Source: Polaromonas glacialis (GTDB lineage: Bacteria; Pseudomonadota; Gammaproteobacteria; Burkholderiales; Burkholderiaceae_C). From it: a DNA stretch of 38,026 nt. The translations under genes were made by a program, and so were the position numbers. How positions within the stretch are numbered: the stretch's first letter is position 1; each line of letters begins with the position of its first letter. Positions 32,831 to 38,026 of this stretch are shown here, in pieces. The DNA lies in NCBI RefSeq assembly GCF_000709345.1, contig NZ_KL448326.1:143606-181631 (forward strand), written 5' to 3'. The notes beneath the pieces were generated by a model that saw nothing but the letters and a program-made list of their open reading frames with translations, made no database searches and had not been told where the DNA came from.

Positions 32831-33176
32831 ACACGAATCTCGGCTTCTGTTTGGCGCTACACCGTGCCAACGCCAGCCTGCAACTCAAGCTTGACGACGA
32901 GTTGGGCATATACCATGGCATCAGTTTCAACGACTTTGCGTTGCTGAATTTGCTCGCGCGAGCGGACGGTGGTCGGGTAAGCATTCCGGAACTCGTGCGT
33001 CCGCTTGGTCAGCCTCAATCAGCTGTGCTGCGTCAGTTGATCTTGCTCGAGAAAATAGGCCTCGTGGTGCGCGAGGGTGCGAATGGATTTCGTCAGGCCG
33101 TGCTTCGCCCAGCCGGGCGTGCGCTGGTGAACGCCGCACGCGAGACTGCCGATAGCATTTGCACCGAAGCCCCGGG
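32827..33176 (+). pseudogene. MarR-type regulator, 3' end cut off by the IS
   Basis: About 116 residues of a winged-helix MarR protein remain: GISFNDFALLNLLARADGGR, VSIPELVRPLGQPQSAVLRQ and LILLEKIGLVVREGANGFRQ with the wing. The frame then enters the left end of the IS3 element at 33177 and runs 31 foreign codons to 33270. The final dimerisation helix is lost or altered, so function is doubtful. ATG overlaps the GIY-YIG stop (ATGA). Confidence 0.7.
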
Positions 33177-33235
33177 TGTCAGACTTGTTGTCGCGTCCAA
33201 TTCTTCAATGGCTAACTGCCCGGCAACGACATTTC

Positions 33236-33760
33236 ATGACCAGAACACCGCATTCACATCACTCCCTTGAATTTAAAGAGCAGGCATTGCTCAAAGCCAG
33301 GCATCGCGGCACGCGTTCCGTTATCAGCGTTGCCAGTGAACTCAACATGTCCGCCGGCACGCTCAGGAAGTGGCTGCAAAGCGCAAGCAAGAAAACCGGC
33401 ACGATAGCCCCCCCGGTGTCCGCTGCAACTGCTGCACTGGACGGCCCGGCGTCGGCCTGGACGCCTGCACAGCGTTTGATGGCGCTGCAGCAAAGCTATG
33501 CACTGGATGACATGGCCCGGGCCAGCTGGTGCCGCGAGCATGGCGTGTTCGAGCATCAGCTGGTGCAGTGGCACCAGGCGTTTTGCACCCCTGCCGTGCC
33601 CGCTTCACGCGAGGCGAGCGGCGCCTTTCGCGAGCTGCAGCGCCAGCATGATCAGTTGCAGCGCGAACTCAGGCGCAAGGAAAAGGCGCTGGCCGAGGTG
33701 GCTGCCTTGCTGGTGTTGCAAAAAAACTTCCAGGCGCTGTTGGAGGGCGCGGACAAATGA
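33236..33760 (+). CDS. IS3-family transposase orfA
   Basis: 174 residues from ATG 33236. The N-terminal helix-turn-helix (HSLEFKEQALLKARHRGTRS, VASELNMSAGTLRKWLQSA) binds the IS ends; a coiled coil (RELQRQHDQLQRELRRKEKA) near the C-terminus is the usual multimerisation segment. The stop overlaps the orfB ATG (ATGA). It is longer than most IS3 orfA proteins (about 100 residues) because of a central linker. The frame is intact. Confidence 0.85.
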   Translation: MTRTPHSHHSLEFKEQALLKARHRGTRSVISVASELNMSAGTLRKWLQSASKKTGTIAPPVSAATAALDGPASAWTPAQRLMALQQSYALDDMARASWCREHGVFEHQLVQWHQAFCTPAVPASREASGAFRELQRQHDQLQRELRRKEKALAEVAALLVLQKNFQALLEGADK

Positions 33761-34829
33761 CGTCCGTCCAGCAGCGCCAAAAGTTGCTCGGCCTCATTGA
33801 CAAGGCCTGCGCCGACGGGGCGCGTTTGCAACCGGCTTGCCGCCAGATCGGCTTGTCGTGCCGCAGCGTGCAGCGCTGGCAGCGCTCTGAGGCGGCCGAG
33901 GGTGACCAGCGCCCTTCAGGCAAGCGGCGCTATGCACGCCCGGCCAACAAGCTGCTTGAAGAAGAGCGCCAGGCCGTGATGGCCACGCTCAACAGCGAAG
34001 CGTTCAAGGACTTGCCGCCGAGCCAGATCGTGCCTCGCCTGGCCGACAGCGGCGTCTATGTGGCGTCCGAATCCACGATGTACCGCCTGCTGCGCCAGGA
34101 GGGCCAGTTGGCCCATCGGCGCGCAGAGCGTTCAGCGCAAAAGCGCAGCCGGCCGCGCGCCCTGGCCGCGACCGGGCCCGATCAGGTGTTTTGCTGGGAT
34201 ATCACGTACCTGCCAACCCAGGTGCGCGGCCAGCACTTCTACCTGTACCTGTTCGAGGACTTGTTCAGCCGCAAGATTGTTGGCTGGCAGGTGTTCGACT
34301 GCGAGAGTGCCGAGCTGGCCAGCCAGTTGCTGCGCGACATCTGCGCGCGGCACAGCATTCCCCCGGCCAATTGACGGTGCATTCGGACAATGGCGCGCCG
34401 ATGAAGGGCGAGACCATGCTGGCCACGATGCAGCGCCTGGGAGTGGCGCACACGCGCAGCCGGCCGTCCGTGAGCAATGACAATCCGTACATCGAATCAG
34501 CATTCAGAACCCTGAAGTACCGCCCCGAACTGCCGGTCAAGCCGTTCGAGAACCTGCTGGCCGCAAGGCGCTGGGTCACCGAGCTGGCCCATTGGTACAA
34601 CCACGAGCATCGCCACAGCGCCATCGGCTTCGTAACACCAGCGCAGCGCCATGCCGGCCTGGACAGAGGCCTGCTTGCGCAGCGTGCGCTCGTCTATGAA
34701 CGGGCCCGCCAGGAAAATCCTCAGCGCTGGTCAGGACAGGCTCGCCAGTGGGCGCATGTCGATGTCGTGCACCTCAACCCAGAAAACCCACAAATCAAGG
34801 AGCTTCGAAACACTCAAAAGGTAGCCTGA
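33757..34829 (+). pseudogene. IS3-family transposase orfB, broken by a one-base deletion
   Basis: The first frame (33757-34374) covers the HTH_21-like region and the first catalytic Asp (CWDITYLP) and stops after IPPAN. A G is missing near 34366: copy 1 reads CCCCCGGGCC, this copy CCCCCGGCC. The rest, from LTVHSDNGAPM with the second Asp and NPYIESAFRTLKY with the Glu, continues in another frame to 34829. Restoring the G would give 357 residues. The transposase is inactive unless frameshifting occurs. Confidence 0.85.
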
Positions 34830-34877
34830 CTCACTTCACTTCAGGCGACAACTTCCTTGACAGCCACCGGTTTCACT

Positions 34878-35165
34878 ATGAGTGCCCTAGTCACAACGGT
34901 GGTGATGGCAACATTGGTTGTCGGACCGTTCTATCTCTCTGGTGCGCTTGGGCTCGCTCCGGCCCATGTTGGCCTGGTTATGTCATCAGGTCCCATCATT
35001 GCAGCACTCACAGGTGCTCCTGCTGGTCGCCTAGTTGACCGGTTGGGTGCATACCGAATGGGAATTTTTGGACTCGTTGGCATGGCCATCGGCACATCCG
35101 TAATGGCTCTGCTTCCATCAGGGTTCGGCATACCCGGTTACATCGCACCGCTCGTAGTCATAACT
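34878..35165 (+). pseudogene. MFS exporter fragment (DHA2-like), middle part
   Basis: ALVTTVVMATLVVGPFYLSG, LVMSSGPIIAALTGAPAGRL, VDRLGAYRMGIFG and GYIAPLVVIT are transmembrane helices and the conserved loop of a 14-helix DHA2 drug exporter. The first half of the gene is missing, removed at the IS3 boundary, and the IS66 element cuts it at 35166. The upstream DUF2239-GIY-YIG-MarR genes suggest it was the exporter of that locus. Confidence 0.75.
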
Positions 35166-35218
35166 GTAAGCGGTCCGCGAACCACGCCCTTTTATTCGTG
35201 AGCTGATTCGATGATGCT

Positions 35219-35656
35219 ATGTGTCCATCTACAACTACATGGACACCTATGACAGAGATGAACGCAGAGTTGCTGGCCCGGCTGGTGGTCGGGCGCAAAC
35301 GCGACGGACGGTGCACTTACGACCCGCTGGCCAAGCAGGCGCTAATTGACGAATGCCTCAAGCCTGGCGTGTCGGTGGCGCGCGTGGGGATGCTGTACGG
35401 CATCAACGCCAATTTGCTGCGCACCTGGATTGCCAAGTCAGGCCAGCCCAACCATGGCAAAGCGCTGGCGTCGCCAGCGGCTTTCGTGGCCGTGCAGGTT
35501 AGCGAGCCGGCAGCGCCGGCTGCAACAACCGCACCAGTCGCACTTTGCCTGCACGTGCGCCTGCCCAACGGGGTGGCGCTCGATGTGGGCCAGGTCCCGC
35601 TGGAGGCGATGGCGCCCGTGCTGCAACTGCTGGGCACACTGGCGTGTTCACGCTGA
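35219..35656 (+). CDS. tnpA: IS66-family accessory protein TnpA
   Basis: 145 residues from ATG 35219; ATG 35249 is an alternative start. A helix-turn-helix of the transposase-8 type (KQALIDECLKPGVSVARVGM, LYGINANLLRTWIAKSG) is followed by a Pro/Ala-rich linker and LPNGVALDVGQVPLEAMAPV. It is an IS66 accessory protein needed for transposition. It overlaps tnpB by about a dozen bases. Confidence 0.85.
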   Translation: MCPSTTTWTPMTEMNAELLARLVVGRKRDGRCTYDPLAKQALIDECLKPGVSVARVGMLYGINANLLRTWIAKSGQPNHGKALASPAAFVAVQVSEPAAPAATTAPVALCLHVRLPNGVALDVGQVPLEAMAPVLQLLGTLACSR

Positions 35657-35997
35657 ACGCCACCCGTGCGGTGTACCTGCACCAGGAGGCCATTGATTTT
35701 CGCAAGAGCATCAACGGTCTGGCCAGCCTGGTCGAGCATGGCCTGGGCCTGGACGCGTTTGCCCAGGCACTGTTTGTCTTTGCCAACCGCAGGCGCGACC
35801 GCATCAAGATTCTGGGCTGGGATGTCAACGGGTTTTGGCTGCTGCACAAGCGCCTGGAGAAGGACCGCTTCATCTGGCCGCGAGGCGAACTCGGCGTCGT
35901 GACGCTCAGCGTGGAGCAGCTGCACTGGCTGCTCAAGGGTATCGACATCCAGGCCCTGCGCGGACACCAGGCCGTGCGCTACGAGCGCGCAGCGTAA
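35644..35997 (+). CDS. tnpB: IS66-family Orf2 protein TnpB
   Basis: 117 residues from GTG 35644. AVYLHQEAIDFRKSINGLAS, ALFVFANRRRDRIKILGWDV and GFWLLHKRLEKDRFIWP are diagnostic of the IS66 TnpB family, whose biochemical role is not settled. The overlap with tnpA suggests coupled translation. The 83 bases after it, before tnpC, hold no gene. Confidence 0.88.
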   Translation: MFTLNATRAVYLHQEAIDFRKSINGLASLVEHGLGLDAFAQALFVFANRRRDRIKILGWDVNGFWLLHKRLEKDRFIWPRGELGVVTLSVEQLHWLLKGIDIQALRGHQAVRYERAA

Positions 35998-36080
35998 GGG
36001 GGACAAATTCTGGCTTGGAAGGCAAGGCTCAGACTCGGATTTTTGGGAACTTTCACCCGCGCCGCCTTGTCTAAACGGGC

Positions 36081-37682
36081 ATGCTCGCTGTGCCTGATGC
36101 CCAAGAAATAGACGCCTTGAAAGAGGCGCTGGCGCAGGCTTTGCAGCGCAGCGACGCCCTGGCGGGGGAGTTGCGTATGGTGCGCGCCGAGCGTGACCTG
36201 CTCCAGGAGCGGCTCAAGCAGTTCATGCGCAAGCTCTTTGCCGCCCGCAGCGAAGCGGGCAGCCCGCAGCAAAGGGACCTGTTCTTCAACGAGGCCGAGG
36301 CGCTGGGCGCGGCCAGCGAACCGGCCACTTGCGACGGCCACGAAGATGGCAGCCAGGAGGTCCGCGCCCATCAGCGCGTGCCGCGCGGACGCAAGCCGCT
36401 CGATGCGGCCTTGCCCCGGGAGGTGGTGCGCCACGAACTGCCCGAAGACCAGCGGGTGTGCCCGCACGATGGCACGGCGCTGGTGGAAATTGGCGTGGAG
36501 ACCAGCGAGCAGCTCGACATCATTCCCCAGCAGGTTCGCGTGATTCGCCATGAACGCGTCAAATATGCCTGTCCCTGCTGCGATGGCGCCTTGCGCCTGG
36601 CGTCCAAGCCGGCGCAAATCATCCCCAAGGGCTTGTTCAGCGAAGGCCTGCTGGCCTGGGTGATTACGTCGAAGTATTGCGACGGCCTGCCGCTGTACCG
36701 CCAGACGGCGCTGCTCTCGCGCTTTGGCGGCGGCGACCTGGCGCGCAACACCCTGGCCGCCAGCGTCGTGCGCGTGGGCCGGGAGGTGCAGCCCATCATC
36801 AATGTGCTGCGCGACCATTTGCTGGACTCGCCCCTCATCCATGGCGACGAAACCCATGTGCAGGTACTCAAAGAAGCCGGCAAAAGCGCGCAGTCCAAAA
36901 GCTACATGTGGGTGCAGACAACCCCGTGCTCCGGGGTGCAGGGAGCGGGGCCACCCATCCGGCTGTTTGGCTACGCGCCCTCGCGCAGCACGGCGGCCGC
37001 ACAAATCCTGTATGCCGGGGTGCAAGAAGGCAGCGTGCTGATGACGGATGGCTACGCGGTTTATGACGCCATCGCGCAGGCGCACCACCTCGTGCATCTG
37101 GGATGCTGGGCGCATTGCAGGCGCGGGTTCCATGAGGCGCTGCAGGCGCTGCCCAGGAATGCGCGCGGCCCCGAGCAGCTCGCTGCGCGGTTTCTCGCGC
37201 TCATCGCCCAGTTGTATGCGGTAGAGTCGCGCGCACGCGAGCACCGGCTTCCTCCCCAGGAATTGCTGGTCCAGCGGCAACAGCACAGCGTGCCCGTGCT
37301 TGGCCAGATAGAGGCGTTGCTGCTGGCCAACGTGCACACCGTGCTGCCGGGCAGTTTGCTGCGCAAGGCGCTGCATTACCTGGCTTCGCAATGGACGAAG
37401 CTGGCGCTGTATGTCACCGATGGCGCCTACCCGATTGACAACAATGCTGCCGAAAATTCGATTCGTCCGTTTTGTATTGGAAGACGCAACTGGCTCTTCA
37501 GCGATACGGTAGCCGGCGCACAGGCCAGCGCCAACCTGTATTCGTTGCTGCAGACCTGCGTGGTCAACGGCGTCGACGGCTACGCGTACCTGCGCGCATT
37601 GCTCACCGCGCTGCCCAGCGCGCAAACGGCAGACGACTACGAGGCGCTACTGCCTTGGCGCATTACATTGCCCGGCCGCTGA
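36081..37682 (+). CDS. tnpC: IS66-family transposase TnpC
   Basis: 533 residues. N-terminal coiled coil (EALAQALQRSDALAGELRMV), a zinc-finger-like segment (VCPHDGTAL, YACPCCDGAL) and the DDE catalytic domain: Asp in LIHGDETHVQV, Asp in LMTDGYAVYD, Glu in NNAAENSIRPF. The frame is complete and length is normal, so the element may still be active. The stop lies inside a strong hairpin (37670-37695). Confidence 0.93.
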   Translation: MLAVPDAQEIDALKEALAQALQRSDALAGELRMVRAERDLLQERLKQFMRKLFAARSEAGSPQQRDLFFNEAEALGAASEPATCDGHEDGSQEVRAHQRVPRGRKPLDAALPREVVRHELPEDQRVCPHDGTALVEIGVETSEQLDIIPQQVRVIRHERVKYACPCCDGALRLASKPAQIIPKGLFSEGLLAWVITSKYCDGLPLYRQTALLSRFGGGDLARNTLAASVVRVGREVQPIINVLRDHLLDSPLIHGDETHVQVLKEAGKSAQSKSYMWVQTTPCSGVQGAGPPIRLFGYAPSRSTAAAQILYAGVQEGSVLMTDGYAVYDAIAQAHHLVHLGCWAHCRRGFHEALQALPRNARGPEQLAARFLALIAQLYAVESRAREHRLPPQELLVQRQQHSVPVLGQIEALLLANVHTVLPGSLLRKALHYLASQWTKLALYVTDGAYPIDNNAAENSIRPFCIGRRNWLFSDTVAGAQASANLYSLLQTCVVNGVDGYAYLRALLTALPSAQTADDYEALLPWRITLPGR

Positions 37683-37695
37683 GCAGCGGCCGGGC
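37670..37695. terminator. Perfect 11-bp hairpin at the tnpC stop codon
   Basis: GCCCGGCCGCT-GAGC-AGCGGCCGGGC is a perfect GC-rich stem with a four-base loop spanning the tnpC TGA (37680-37682). There is no T-run; it may limit read-through or protect the transcript end. Confidence 0.5.
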
Positions 37696-37763
37696 AACGC
37701 TCCTCAGCCATTTCAATCACACCCCGGCCAGCGGCGCAAGGTACGCTGTTAATTGACCGCATA

Positions 37764-37964
37764 CTCGGGTTGATTACCGGCGCATCACTGATGGGCGCTG
37801 TGTTCGCCATGGGAGCGGCCACTGCCAATCTCCTGAAGGCACCTCCGGAGGCGGTTGTGTCTGGTATGCGCTTCACTTTTGAAGTCGCCGCAGGCCTGAT
37901 CAGCCTTGCGCTCGCCATTGCGTTTGCAGGTCAGGCTATTTCACGCCGAACCTCTCAATTGCAT
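37764..37964 (+). pseudogene. MFS exporter fragment (DHA2-like), C-terminal part
   Basis: Directly after the IS66 end the frame reads LGLITGASLMGAVFAMGA, APPEAVVSGMRFTFEVAAGL and ISLALAIAFAGQAISRR, the last two helices of the same exporter as at 34878. The codons between the two fragments are missing. The natural C-terminus seems to be overrun at about 37965 by repeats of another IS end. Confidence 0.7.
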
Positions 37965-38026
37965 ATTCCGTTTCATCGTGACCGCACATTCCGGCAATGT
38001 GACCAGGGATTCCGGTCATCGTGACC
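37965..38026. mobile_element. Probable end of an IS21-family element (repeated terminal sites), cut by the window edge
   Basis: Three imperfect direct repeats of the type ATTCCGG-N-CAT-CGTGACC occur at 37965-37983, 37988-38004 and 38009-38026, with periods of 23 and 21 bases. Multiple terminal transposase-binding repeats of this form are characteristic of IS21-family ends. The transposase genes would lie beyond the window. Confidence 0.5.

Larger units (their letters stand above)
33177..34862 (+). mobile_element. IS3-family insertion sequence, copy 2
   Basis: Terminal inverted repeats are TGTCA-N5-GTTGTCGC (33177-33194) and GCGACAAC-N5-TGACA (34845-34862), giving about 1686 bp; shared GCCACCGG may extend the right end to 34870. 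It carries orfA and orfB in the usual overlap. There is no matching target duplication: it abuts a MarR gene on the left and the middle of an MFS gene on the right, so DNA was deleted beside it. It is in the same orientation as copy 1. Confidence 0.85.
35166..37764 (+). mobile_element. IS66-family insertion sequence
   Basis: About 2.6 kb with three genes in IS66 order (tnpA, tnpB, tnpC). The ends GTAAGCGGTC-N4-AAC (35166 on) and, on the other strand, GTATGCGGTC-N4-AAC (37764 back) are the inverted repeats. The bases outside, TCATAACT and TCGGGTTG, do not form the 8-bp duplication expected for IS66, and the interrupted MFS gene lacks about 35-40 codons at this point. This fits insertion followed by an adjacent deletion, or recombination between two copies. 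Confidence 0.85.

Noticed and set aside
1..34862. Idea that the two direct IS3 copies form a composite transposon carrying the 29 kb between them
   Set aside because: Copy 2 lies inside one original locus: MarR genes on its left and the matching MFS exporter on its right. It is therefore an insertion into resident DNA rather than the end of a transferred block. No matching target duplication was seen.
34878..35202. Reading the MFS fragment as an intact small membrane protein
   Set aside because: The sequence matches only the middle of a 14-helix exporter and the last codons come from the IS66 end.
35979..37625. 548-codon minus-strand ORF opposite IS66 tnpC
   Set aside because: Shadow of the intact transposase; composition is that of an antisense frame.
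1..38026. CRISPR arrays, tRNA and rRNA genes
   Set aside because: I looked for regularly spaced 25-40-base repeats and for tRNA-like or rRNA sequence and saw none. The repeats found are short and few.

Overview
The window is a GC-rich stretch that looks like a beta-proteobacterium of the Burkholderiales, most likely Comamonadaceae/Polaromonas-like. The reasons are four orphan TctC/Bug-type periplasmic receptor domains with no TctA/TctB membrane genes nearby, a Burkholderia-type trimeric porin, many LysR regulators beside catabolic genes, and several insertion sequences. I could run no database search; family names come from recognising motifs and overall sequence.

Left end (1-4138): an IS3-family element whose transposase orfB is split by a 3.35 kb serine-recombinase element (402-3749, genes on the minus strand: DUF5372-like protein, HTH protein with a frameshifted extension, large serine recombinase). 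The two ends of this element can be joined on paper into a symmetric attP with an AA centre. Its precise loss would restore the transposase frame.

Catabolic region (4257-24930): (a) a gene fusing a PrpF/LigU-type tautomerase to a TctC receptor domain without a signal peptide, convergent with a LysR gene; (b) a plus-strand operon of TctC receptor, mesaconyl/itaconyl-CoA hydratase-like protein, CaiB-type CoA-transferase, CitE-like lyase, fumarase/adenylosuccinate-lyase-superfamily enzyme and porin. It fits uptake of a branched unsaturated or substituted di/tricarboxylate, CoA activation, hydration and cleavage, probably to acetyl-CoA plus pyruvate; (c) a minus-strand tricarballylate cluster (LysR, TcuA, TcuB, TctC receptor), which would make cis-aconitate; (d) a LysR gene divergent from AtuA, a small AtuA-like protein and a TctC receptor, followed by a large lipoprotein alpha/beta-hydrolase. 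The theme is scavenging of polycarboxylates and related acids.

Accessory region (24972-31799): a decayed quinone-oxidoreductase fragment, a primase-helicase of the TOTE-conflict type with a short leader ORF, a possible short terminated transcript, a NYN-domain nuclease, an NTF2-like protein, a GST, and a YghU-type GST gene with an in-frame TGA. The primase-helicase plus NYN pair is the best candidate for an undescribed conflict/defence unit.

Right end (31800-38026): a DUF2239 / GIY-YIG / MarR / MFS-exporter locus shattered by a second IS3 copy (33177-34862, with its own one-base frameshift) and by an IS66 element (35166-37764). The window ends in repeats typical of an IS21-family terminus.
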